Positions 1 through 8,094 of a stretch of 64,000 nucleotides of DNA are shown piece by piece (position 1 is the stretch's first letter; each line of letters begins with the position of its first letter). This DNA is from Arthrobacter sp. ZGTC412 (GTDB taxonomy: Bacteria; Actinomycetota; Actinomycetes; Actinomycetales; Micrococcaceae): positions 1 to 64,000 of the forward strand of contig NZ_PJII01000003.1 of the NCBI RefSeq assembly GCF_002929215.1, given 5' to 3'. Position numbers and translations under genes: made by a program. The notes under the pieces were generated by a model. The model searched no databases. It was not told where the DNA came from and was given only the letters and a program-made list of their open reading frames with translations.

Positions 1-129
1 AGTCAATTCAACCAATCACTAAAACAATTGGTATCAACAAACTTGGCACACTATTGAGTTCTCAAACAACAGACACACCCGGCACCACCACAACATCACA
101 GTCATGAATCGCTCCGGAGCAACTTTCCA
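1..129 (-). other. 5' leader of an rRNA operon (partial, 16S gene lies off the left edge)
   Basis: Read on the minus strand, bases 66-42 carry the segment TTTGAGAACTCAATAGTGTG followed by CCAAG. I recall this segment from the leader or spacer of Micrococcales rRNA operons, where it takes part in processing and antitermination. It lies directly downstream of a strong promoter, so this is read as the start of the primary rRNA transcript. The 16S gene itself is not in the window, so the assignment depends on this segment and the promoter. Confidence 0.7.
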
Positions 130-158
130 AACTTACCCGCTGGCTTCTCACTTGTCAA
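130..158 (-). promoter_or_regulatory. strong sigma-70-type promoter of the rRNA operon
   Basis: On the minus strand a perfect -35 hexamer TTGACA (158-153) is followed after 17 bp by TAAGTT (135-130). It fires leftwards into the rRNA leader. A consensus -35 with 17-bp spacing is what is expected of a growth-rate-controlled rRNA promoter in actinobacteria. Confidence 0.75.
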
Positions 159-238
159 ACCGGCGTCCGCGGCGATCTGCACCCTGAGGCTTGATTGTCG
201 GTTTTTCCGTCTGACTCCGTGGAGCAGCGCGGAAATAA

Positions 239-268
239 ACTCTACCACCACTCTTCCGAGATGGCCAA
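239..268 (-). promoter_or_regulatory. possible second upstream rRNA promoter
   Basis: On the minus strand TTGGCC (268-263), an 18-bp spacer and TAGAGT (244-239) resemble a weaker promoter about 110 bp upstream of the main one. Tandem promoters before rRNA operons are common. This is inferred from hexamer likeness only. Confidence 0.4.
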
Positions 269-314
269 CCCGGCTTCGAGGCGCATCTCCGGCGGGCCGC
301 GCAGGCTACGAAGA

Positions 315-341
315 GGCCCGGAATCGCAAGGATTCCGGGCC
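315..341 (-). terminator. intrinsic terminator after glgB
   Basis: An 11-bp perfect inverted repeat (GGCCCGGAATC, loop GCAAG, GATTCCGGGCC) lies 26 bp beyond the glgB stop codon. It probably separates the glycogen operon from the rRNA promoter that reads in the same direction. The U-tract is poor, as is usual in high-GC actinobacteria. Confidence 0.7.
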
Positions 342-366
342 TTTCCGAAGAAGACTGCCGCAGCAA

Positions 367-3300
367 TCAGCTCGTGGCTGATGGTCCCGGCTTGAAGTAA
401 GCAGCGCCGAGCGGCGGCAGCGTGACGCTCAGGGTGGCCGGCTGTCCGTCCTGTCCCTCATCCGTCGCCTTCAGCTCACCGCTGTTCAGCACACCTGAAC
501 CGCCGTACGTTGTGGCGTCGGTATTCAGTACTTCTGTCCAGGCACCTGCCTCCGGCACTCCCAACGTGTAACCGGCATGCGGCGCCCCGGAGAAGTTGAT
601 AGCGCAGACCAGCGGGTTGCCCTCCTTGTCCCAGCGGATGAACGACAGTACGTTGTTCTCTGCGTCTCCCCCGTTGATCCACTGGAAGCCGCCGGGTTCG
701 TTGTCCCGTTCGTACATGGCCGGAGTGGATGCGTAGAGCTCATTGAGGCCCTTGGTCAGCAGCTGCAGTCCCTTGTGTGCGGGGATGTCGGCGAGCCACC
801 AGTCGAGCCCGTGCTGCTCGGACCATTCCGCTTCCTGGCCGAACTCCGTACCCATAAAGATGAGCTGCTTGCCCGGGTGGGCCCACTGGTAGGCGAAGAA
901 GGCACGCAGGTTGGCAAGCTGCTGCCAACGGTCGCCGGGCATCTTGCGGAGCATGGAACCCTTGCCGTGGACTACCTCGTCATGGCTGATGGGCAGCAGG
1001 AAGTTTTCCGTGAAGGCGTAAACCAGGGAGAACGTCACGGTGCCGTGGTGCCACTTGCGGTTGATCGGCTCCTCGGAGGCGTACTTCAAGGAGTCGTGCA
1101 TCCAGCCCATGTTCCACTTCAGGCCAAAGCCCAGGCCGCCGTGGGCCGTGGGGGCGGTGACGCCGGGGAAGGCCGTTGATTCTTCGGCGATCATGACAGC
1201 ACCGGGGTGTGTCTTGTACACCGTGGCGTTGACTTCCTGGAGGAAGGACATTGCTTCCAGGTTTTCCCTGCCGCCGAAGCGGTTGGGCCGCCACTGTCCC
1301 TCTTCGCGGGAGTAGTCCAGATACAGCATGGAGGCGACGGCATCCACGCGCAGGCCGTCGATGTGGAACTCGTCCAGCCAGTACAGGGCGTTGGCCACGA
1401 GGAAGTTGCGGACTTCGGTGCGGCCGAAGTCGAAGATCAGCGTGCCCCAGTCAGGGTGCTCACCGAGGGCCGGGTCAGCGTGCTCATACAGGGGCTCGCC
1501 GTCGAACTGGGCCAGAGCCCAGGCGTCCTTGGGGAAGTGCGCGGGCACCCAGTCCAGCAGGACCCCGATACCGGCCTGGTGGAGTGCGTCCACCAGGTAC
1601 CGGAATTCGTCCGGGTGGCCGAACCGGGAGGTGGGGGCGAAGTACGAGGTGACCTGGTAGCCCCACGATCCGCCGAAGGGGTGCTCCGCCACCGGCATGA
1701 ATTCCACGTGGGTGAAACCAAGCCACTTGACGTAGTCCACCAGTTCCTTGGCAAGTTCCCGGTAGCCGAGCCCCAGCTTCCATGAACCGAGGTGGACTTC
1801 GTAGACGCTCATGGCCGAGTTGTGCGGATCCCGCTTGGCCCGGGCCTCCATCCAATCGTCGTCCTTGAACGCGTATGAGGGCTCAACGACCCGTGAGGCC
1901 GTCAGCGGGGGAACCTCAGTTCCGAAGGCGAGCGGGTCAGCCTTCTCCACCCAGTGGCCTGACTTGGTCCTGATTTCGAATTTGTAGCACGCCCCTGCTA
2001 CAACCCCGGGAACGAAGATTTCCCACACGCCGGAGGAGCCGAGGGAGCGGAGCGAGTTTTCGCGCCCGTCCCAGGCGTTGAAGTCACCGATGACACGCAC
2101 AGCCTGGGCGTTGGGTGCCCAAACGGCAAAGGACACACCGTCCACGTCTCCCAGGGACGACTTGTAATGCTGGACGTGGGCGCCCAACACTTCCCATAGT
2201 TTTTCGTGCCGGCCTTCACCAATGAGGTGCAGGTCCACTTCACCGACGGTGGGCAGGTAGCGGTAAGGCTCGTCCACGGTGACTGGTTCAGCACCCGGGT
2301 AGGAAACGGCCAGGCGGTAGTCCGGAACGTGCCCCTGCTGCAGCGGCTCCAGAACAGCCGCCCACACGCCGTGGGCTTCATGTTCCATGGGGAATTCGCC
2401 GGCCGCGGTGATAACGGTGACGGCTTCGGCCAAATGCTTCACGGTACGGATGGTGACGTGCCCGTAGTCGTCCAGGTGCGCCCCCAGGATGGAATGGGGG
2501 GCGTGGTGTTCACCGTTCGCGATCTTGCCCAGAGTGCCTGCATCCACGTGCAGCGGCGCCCCCGGACGATCCGTTCGTGCTGAGCCTGTCATTTCAATAC
2601 CTTCCGATGCTGCCCCGGCTTGGTCGCCGGCGCCGTTACCGCTGAGGAGCCGCCTGGAGGCGTCCACAGGGATCGCCAGCCAGTCCGGCCTGTTCCGCAT
2701 TTCATAAACTACTTCGTACAGGGCCTTGTCCAGCCACAATGCCACAAACAGGGGCGATTCCCTGTTGACCGTACCCGGAGTGACCCCCGCATAACCGGCG
2801 AGGAACGCCTCGGCGCAGTCATCCACCCAGGAGGCCGGCACCTGGGCGCCTTCCTGCTCGCGCTGCGCAGCTCCTGCTGCGTAGTCGAAGGACCGCAGCA
2901 TGCCCACGACGTCCCGCAGGGGAACATCAGGAACGTTCCGCTCGGCGATGGGGCGCAGCGGTTCGCCTTCGAAGTCGAGGATCGCCCACCGGGGCGGGTT
3001 TCCCGCCCGTCCGGGGACCTGAAGGATTTGGCCAAGGTGAAGGTCGCCGTGGATCCGCTGGAGCGGACCGGTTGATACGGCGTCGAGCCCGTTCAGCAGT
3101 TCGTCCAGCGCTGCCTCGTAGGGTCCGACGGCGGAGGCGGCTTCTGCCCAGGCCTGCCGGACGCGCTGGGCTACTGCAGGGGCAATCGCCTTTCCGGGTT
3201 CAGCTTCCGCTGTTTGCCCGAGCGCTTCGGCGAGCCGGCGGTGGACCGTGGCGGTGGCGGCGCCCAGGGCGCGGGCCTCGGCTGTGAAGTCCGTTCCGGA

Positions 3301-4065
3301 CCGGGCCGCGTCAACAGCGAGGCGCCAGGCATCCCGTCCGCCAGCCAGGAACTCATGCGCCACCGCCAGCTCCCCCTGGACGTACCGCGAGCCAGAGCCC
3401 GGGCCGTCGGAAGTAGGACCGCCCTGTGTCAGCCATTCCCCGCGTACCCAGCCCAGGGTGGCCGGCACTTCGGTAGTGCCCGCTGACGTGAGGGCGGCAC
3501 CCACCTCGACCTCGGGGTTGGTCCCATCCGACAGGACGCGGAAGAATTTCACGATGGCGGCCGATTCGCCGTCGTCCACGATCACGGAACTGTTGGACTG
3601 CTCACCTGATAGGACCTTCACCACTCCGCGGGCGGTGGGAAGGCGGTGGTTTCCCGGCGCGCGGAAGCCGGTGGCGGTGCCGTTGGGCGCCTTCTCGCCG
3701 TGGCGCATCAGGTCAAGCCAGCCGCCCACAAAATCGGGATCATGCACGGCATCGTAGACCCATGGCCTGGACGGATCCGTGCCCGCGGCCTCCCCCACCA
3801 GGGCGCGCTCCATGCCTGCAGCCGGCGCCGGCCTGAAGCTCAAGGGGACCTGGACGACGGCCGTGCGGCGGCCGCCGTCGGGTCCCTTGGTGGTCACTTT
3901 CAGGAGGAACACAGCGAGCGCGGCGTGGCCGGAAGGATCCTCCAGCCCCAGGCTGCCGGCCTGGGACAGCTCGAAGGCGGGCGTCTTTACGGGGAACCAG
4001 CGTTGCTTCGGAAGCCATTCCTGAAGCAGCGCGGTAAGGGCGGGGGTAAGGATGGGCTGGTTCAT
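367..4065 (-). CDS. glgB: maltokinase-GlgB fusion (1,4-alpha-glucan branching enzyme with N-terminal Mak domain)
   Basis: The protein is a two-enzyme fusion of about 1232 residues. Residues 1-480 are maltokinase-like (Mak/Pep2): an N-terminal cap beginning ILTPALTALL, a kinase-type catalytic loop HGDLHLGQ near residue 340 and a metal-binding LDFEGEP near 364. After a Gly/Ala-rich linker, residues 505-1232 are a GlgB: an early-set domain, then the GH13 barrel with WGYQVTSYFAPTSRFG, the nucleophile Asp in GLRVDAVASM (about 908) and the acid AEEST (about 961). Mak makes maltose-1-phosphate from maltose, and GlgB adds alpha-1,6 branches. A TTG in frame at 4077 would overlap treS. The ATG at 4065 follows the treS TGA by one base and is preferred, implying translational coupling. 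Third gene of the glgE-treS-glgB operon. Confidence 0.93.
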   Translation of the reverse strand: MNQPILTPALTALLQEWLPKQRWFPVKTPAFELSQAGSLGLEDPSGHAALAVFLLKVTTKGPDGGRRTAVVQVPLSFRPAPAAGMERALVGEAAGTDPSRPWVYDAVHDPDFVGGWLDLMRHGEKAPNGTATGFRAPGNHRLPTARGVVKVLSGEQSNSSVIVDDGESAAIVKFFRVLSDGTNPEVEVGAALTSAGTTEVPATLGWVRGEWLTQGGPTSDGPGSGSRYVQGELAVAHEFLAGGRDAWRLAVDAARSGTDFTAEARALGAATATVHRRLAEALGQTAEAEPGKAIAPAVAQRVRQAWAEAASAVGPYEAALDELLNGLDAVSTGPLQRIHGDLHLGQILQVPGRAGNPPRWAILDFEGEPLRPIAERNVPDVPLRDVVGMLRSFDYAAGAAQREQEGAQVPASWVDDCAEAFLAGYAGVTPGTVNRESPLFVALWLDKALYEVVYEMRNRPDWLAIPVDASRRLLSGNGAGDQAGAASEGIEMTGSARTDRPGAPLHVDAGTLGKIANGEHHAPHSILGAHLDDYGHVTIRTVKHLAEAVTVITAAGEFPMEHEAHGVWAAVLEPLQQGHVPDYRLAVSYPGAEPVTVDEPYRYLPTVGEVDLHLIGEGRHEKLWEVLGAHVQHYKSSLGDVDGVSFAVWAPNAQAVRVIGDFNAWDGRENSLRSLGSSGVWEIFVPGVVAGACYKFEIRTKSGHWVEKADPLAFGTEVPPLTASRVVEPSYAFKDDDWMEARAKRDPHNSAMSVYEVHLGSWKLGLGYRELAKELVDYVKWLGFTHVEFMPVAEHPFGGSWGYQVTSYFAPTSRFGHPDEFRYLVDALHQAGIGVLLDWVPAHFPKDAWALAQFDGEPLYEHADPALGEHPDWGTLIFDFGRTEVRNFLVANALYWLDEFHIDGLRVDAVASMLYLDYSREEGQWRPNRFGGRENLEAMSFLQEVNATVYKTHPGAVMIAEESTAFPGVTAPTAHGGLGFGLKWNMGWMHDSLKYASEEPINRKWHHGTVTFSLVYAFTENFLLPISHDEVVHGKGSMLRKMPGDRWQQLANLRAFFAYQWAHPGKQLIFMGTEFGQEAEWSEQHGLDWWLADIPAHKGLQLLTKGLNELYASTPAMYERDNEPGGFQWINGGDAENNVLSFIRWDKEGNPLVCAINFSGAPHAGYTLGVPEAGAWTEVLNTDATTYGGSGVLNSGELKATDEGQDGQPATLSVTLPPLGAAYFKPGPSATS

Positions 4066-4066
4066 G

Positions 4067-5863
4067 TCAGTTCTCAATCGAGAGGATCGGCATTGCCTGC
4101 GTATAGGGGGACGAAGGATTGGACGCTGTCGACCTGATCCTCAGCCAGAAGAAATCGTGGCTTCCTAGGGTCAGCGTCAGCGTCCCGTCCTCGTTGATGC
4201 CAGGAAATGGCTGGCCGCCAAACACGTCACGGAGACCGCGCCCGCTGTAATCGGGGATGCGCAGCCTGGCGGCCACTGGATGCTGCGAGAGGTTAAAAGC
4301 ACACAGAATGGATTCGCCGTCCACCCCCGCGGAGTTGCCGTTGGGCAACTCACGGAGGTACGCCAGCACGGCGTCATGGTCGGCCTCAACATGCTTGAAG
4401 GCACCGAGGCCGAAAGCGGGATGGTTCTTGCGGACGCTGAGGATCTGCCGCGTCCAGCGGAGCAGGGACCCCGAGTGGGCGGCCTCGGCTTCAACGTTCG
4501 CCATGTTGTAGCTGTAAACCAGCGACTGGATGACCGGCAGGTAGAGCTTGCCAGGGTCCGCATTGGAGAAGCCGGCATTCCGGTCGGGGTTCCACTGCAT
4601 GGGGGTCCGGACCGCGTCCCGGTCCTCAAGCCAAATGTTGTCCCCCATGCCGATCTCGTCCCCGTAGTACAGGAACGGGCTGCCAGGAAGCGACAGCAGC
4701 AGGGCATTGATCAGTTCGATCTCCGCGCGGGAGTTATCCAGCAGGGGCGCGAGCCGGCGCCGGATGCCGATGTTGGCACGCATGCGGGGGTCCGGCGCGT
4801 ACCAGCCAAGCATCGCCGCGCGATCGTCGGCCGTCACCATTTCGAGGGTCAGCTCGTCATGGTTCCGCAGGAAGGTGCCCCACTGGGCGCCGTCGGGAAT
4901 GTCAGGCGTGTCCTGCATCGTCTCGATGATGGGCGCGGCCTTTTGGTCCCGGAGTGCGTAGTACAGCCGGGGCATGATCGGGAAGTGGAAGGCCATGTGG
5001 CACTCCGGTTCCTCGTCCGTCCCGAAGTACTCCACCACCTCGTTGGGTGGCTGGTTGGCCTCGGCAATAATCACGCGACCGGGGTAGCTTTCGTCCACCA
5101 TGGCCCGGAGTTTCCGGAGGAAGTCATGCGTGGCGGGCAGGTTCTCGCAGTTGGTTCCCTCCTCCTCAAAGAGGTAGGGGATGGCGTCTGCGCGAAACCC
5201 GTCGATGCCCTGGTCCAGCCAGAACCGGACCACATCGAAGAGGGCGTCGATGACCTTGGGGTTCTCAAAGTTCAGGTCAGGCTGGTGGCCGAAGAACCGA
5301 TGCCAGAAAAATTGCCGTCGGATGGGGTCGAAGGTCCAGTTCGATTCCTCGGTGTCCACGAAGATGATGCGGGCGTCCTGGTACTTCTCGTCCGTGTCGC
5401 TCCAGACGTAGAAGTCGCCGAAGGGCCCGTCCCGGTCCTTCCGCGACTCCTGGAACCAAGGGTGCTGGTCGGAGGTGTGGTTCAGGGGCAAGTCGATGAT
5501 GACCCGCACTCCCCTGGCATGCGCCTCGGCAACCAGCCGCTTGAAGTCGGTGATGGTACCGAATTCATCCAGGACCGAGTTGTAGTCGGAGATGTCATAA
5601 CCCCCGTCGCGCAGCGGCGACTGGAAGAAGGGCGGCAGCCAGAGGCAGTCCACCCCCAGCCACTGCAGGTAATCAAGCCTGTCGATGAGGCCCGAGAAGT
5701 CTCCCGAGCCGTCACCGTTGGCATCCGCAAAGGCTCTGACGAGGACCTCGTAGAACACGGCTTTCCGGTACCACAGCGGATCGTGCTGCAGGCCCGGCGC
5801 ATTCAGTTCGAAGGTGCTCTTCGGCGTGAAATGCTGGCCCGAACTTTGCGGATTAAAACTCAC
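4067..5863 (-). CDS. treS: maltose alpha-D-glucosyltransferase / trehalose synthase TreS
   Basis: This 598-residue GH13 enzyme interconverts trehalose and maltose. The opening WYRKAVFYEVLVRAFADANG is typical of TreS. The catalytic residues are visible: Asp226 in DGFRADAIPY, Glu268 in IIAEAN and Asp336 in FLRNHDE. There is no kinase extension. In many actinobacteria Mak is fused to TreS, but here it is fused to GlgB, the next gene. The start overlaps the glgE stop by 4 bp and the stop is followed one base later by the Mak-GlgB ATG, so the three genes form one tightly coupled operon. Its role here is to feed maltose from trehalose into the GlgE pathway. Confidence 0.96.
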   Translation of the reverse strand: MSFNPQSSGQHFTPKSTFELNAPGLQHDPLWYRKAVFYEVLVRAFADANGDGSGDFSGLIDRLDYLQWLGVDCLWLPPFFQSPLRDGGYDISDYNSVLDEFGTITDFKRLVAEAHARGVRVIIDLPLNHTSDQHPWFQESRKDRDGPFGDFYVWSDTDEKYQDARIIFVDTEESNWTFDPIRRQFFWHRFFGHQPDLNFENPKVIDALFDVVRFWLDQGIDGFRADAIPYLFEEEGTNCENLPATHDFLRKLRAMVDESYPGRVIIAEANQPPNEVVEYFGTDEEPECHMAFHFPIMPRLYYALRDQKAAPIIETMQDTPDIPDGAQWGTFLRNHDELTLEMVTADDRAAMLGWYAPDPRMRANIGIRRRLAPLLDNSRAEIELINALLLSLPGSPFLYYGDEIGMGDNIWLEDRDAVRTPMQWNPDRNAGFSNADPGKLYLPVIQSLVYSYNMANVEAEAAHSGSLLRWTRQILSVRKNHPAFGLGAFKHVEADHDAVLAYLRELPNGNSAGVDGESILCAFNLSQHPVAARLRIPDYSGRGLRDVFGGQPFPGINEDGTLTLTLGSHDFFWLRIRSTASNPSSPYTQAMPILSIEN

Positions 5864-7941
5864 TGATGAGTTCTCCTCACGCTCAGGATGTGTGCGGGCT
5901 CAACATGCGGATCGAGGCGGACGTAGTTGAACTCGCCCCACTCCCAGCTTTCACCGGAGATGAGGTCGTCAACGTGGAAGCCGCCGTTGGCCGTGAGGTC
6001 CTGGGGGTCCAGCTCGAGCGCAGCCAGATCCAGTGCGACACTGCATTCCTTGGTGACGTGCGGATCGACGTTGACCACCACAATGATGGTGTCCTTGGAT
6101 CCGTCGGCGAGGGTCTTGTGCTTGGAGTACACCACTGTCGAATCATCAGTGCTGTGGTGCACCGTCAGGTTCTGCAGGTCCTGCAGCGCCGGGTGGGTGT
6201 GCCGCAACTCGTTCAGCCTGGTGATGTAGGGGGCGAGGGTCCGCCCGGACTGCGCTGCCGCGTCCCAGTCCCGTGCCTTGTATTCGAACTTCTCGTTGTC
6301 GATGTACTCCTCGGCCCCCGGCCGGGCAACGTGCTCGTAGAGTTCGTAGCCCGCGTAAACGCCCCACAGCGGGCTTGCCGTGGCGGCCAGGGCTGCCCTG
6401 ATCTTGAACGCCGCCGGGCCGCCGAACTGGAGGTACTCGGTGAGGATGTCCGGGGTGTTGACAAAGAAGTTGGGCCGGAAGAAGGCCGGCGACTCGTGGC
6501 TGACCTCGTGGAAGTACTGCTCGATTTCCTTTTTGGTGTTGCGCCACGTGAAGTAGGTGTAGGACTGCTGGAAGCCGGCGCGGCCCAGCGCGTGCATCAT
6601 GGCCGGGCGGGTGAAGGCCTCGGCGAGGAAGACGACCCCGGGAGCTTCCTTATTAACCTGCGCAATGAGCCATTCCCAGAACCACACGGGTTTGGTATGC
6701 GGGTTGTCCACGCGGAAGATCTTTACGCCGTGGCTGACCCAGAGCAGGACAATACGGAGAATTTCGTTTGAAAGCCCCTCGGGGTCGTTATCGAAATTAA
6801 GGGGATAAATGTCCTGGTACTTCTTGGGCGGGTTCTCCGCATAAGCGATGCTGCCATCCACCCGGGTAGTGAACCACTCGGGATTCGACTGGACCCAGGG
6901 GTGGTCCGGGGCAGCCTGCAGGGCCAGGTCCAAAGCCACTTCCAGGCCAAGTTCGTTGGCCCGTGCCACAAAGGCGTCAAAGTCGTCAAAGGTTCCAAGG
7001 TCAGGGTGGATGGCGTCGTGGCCGCCCTCCTTGGCGCCGATTGCCCACGGCGAGCCGGGATCGTTCGGGCCCGCGATTAAGGTGTTGTTGGGTCCCTTGC
7101 GGTGCTGGACACCGATGGGATGGATGGGCGGCATGTAAATGACGTCAAAGCCCATGGCGGCAACGGCGTCGAGCCGCTGCGCGGCGGTGCGGAAGTTTCC
7201 TGAGGTCCAGGTGCCCGTGTTGTGGTCAAGGACTGCACCTTCAGAACGGGGGAAGAACTCGTACCAGGCGCCGCGGCCGGCCAGGTCCCGCTCAACCAGA
7301 AGCGGGAACTGTTGGGATACGGTGACCAGCTCTCGGATGGGCTGGTGCGCGACAACCCCCGCCACCTCTTGGCTGAAGCCGGCCCCGAGTCGCTCCTCCG
7401 TGCTGAGGGAAGAATCGGCCAGCTTTTCGGCGGCCCCTCGGAGGACGCCCCTGTCCCACTCGCTGCGGGAGCCGTCGTCGGACGCTTCACGCAGCAGCGC
7501 AGCACCCTCGGCGAGCATCAGCTCGACGTCGATGCCGGCCGCCACCTTCACCTCGGCGTTGTGGTGCCAGGTGCCGTAGCGGTCGTGCCAGGCCTCAATG
7601 ACGAAGGACCAGTTGCCGGAGTCCGACGGCGTGAGGACGCCTTCCCAGCGGTCGGTCCCCATACCGCGTTCCCCGCGAGGCGGGGCGAGCCTGACGCGCT
7701 GGCGTTCGGTGCCCTCCGGATCCAGGAGCACGGCACTGACCCCAAGCTGGTCATGCCCTTCCCGGAACGCGGTGGCCTCCACCACGATTCCCTCGCCAGG
7801 CAGGGCCTTGGCGGGAAACTTTCCACCCTCCACCACCGGCTGCACGGCCGTGATGGGGAAACGTCCAAACCGGAGGCCGTCCGTGATGGGGCCCTGCGGC
7901 TTTTTCTCTGATGCGGCAATGGTTCCTGAGTTAGTCGTCAC
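5860..7941 (-). CDS. glgE: alpha-1,4-glucan:maltose-1-phosphate maltosyltransferase GlgE
   Basis: A 693-residue GH13 subfamily 3 enzyme that transfers maltosyl units from maltose-1-phosphate to the non-reducing end of alpha-1,4-glucans. An N-terminal beta-rich domain (about 20-135) precedes the barrel. Diagnostic motifs are YMPPIHPIG (269-277), the nucleophile Asp412 in IFRVDNPHTKPVWFWEW and the acid Glu441 in VVFLAEAFTRP. Length matches the family. It is the first gene of the operon and is transcribed away from glgP across a 153-bp gap. Its presence beside treS, mak and glgB shows the GlgE route to glycogen. No glgC or glgA is present in this window. Confidence 0.97.
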   Translation of the reverse strand: MTTNSGTIAASEKKPQGPITDGLRFGRFPITAVQPVVEGGKFPAKALPGEGIVVEATAFREGHDQLGVSAVLLDPEGTERQRVRLAPPRGERGMGTDRWEGVLTPSDSGNWSFVIEAWHDRYGTWHHNAEVKVAAGIDVELMLAEGAALLREASDDGSRSEWDRGVLRGAAEKLADSSLSTEERLGAGFSQEVAGVVAHQPIRELVTVSQQFPLLVERDLAGRGAWYEFFPRSEGAVLDHNTGTWTSGNFRTAAQRLDAVAAMGFDVIYMPPIHPIGVQHRKGPNNTLIAGPNDPGSPWAIGAKEGGHDAIHPDLGTFDDFDAFVARANELGLEVALDLALQAAPDHPWVQSNPEWFTTRVDGSIAYAENPPKKYQDIYPLNFDNDPEGLSNEILRIVLLWVSHGVKIFRVDNPHTKPVWFWEWLIAQVNKEAPGVVFLAEAFTRPAMMHALGRAGFQQSYTYFTWRNTKKEIEQYFHEVSHESPAFFRPNFFVNTPDILTEYLQFGGPAAFKIRAALAATASPLWGVYAGYELYEHVARPGAEEYIDNEKFEYKARDWDAAAQSGRTLAPYITRLNELRHTHPALQDLQNLTVHHSTDDSTVVYSKHKTLADGSKDTIIVVVNVDPHVTKECSVALDLAALELDPQDLTANGGFHVDDLISGESWEWGEFNYVRLDPHVEPAHILSVRRTHQ

Positions 7942-8094
7942 AAGCTCGACGTTAGCGAGAAATGAGCCGGATTGCTAAGCCTGCGCACTAAATTCGTTGT
8001 GGCCCGTGTCATTTCCTTGACGCTGAGGGTCATTTACCCAAAAGACACGCAATCCTGGTTCCAGCTATGCATGTTGTCCGTTAGTGTGACGCAG
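7942..8094. promoter_or_regulatory. divergent regulatory region between glgE and glgP
   Basis: The 153-bp gap between the glgE start and the chosen glgP start must hold the promoters of both the synthetic and the degradative arm of alpha-glucan metabolism. It is less GC-rich than the flanking genes. I could not assign hexamers or an operator with confidence. Confidence 0.5.

Noticed and set aside
4280-5866. A 528-codon open frame on the plus strand opposite treS
   Set aside because: It is a mirror frame typical of GC-rich genes. treS on the other strand has full catalytic motifs and operon overlaps, and the mirror protein resembles nothing.
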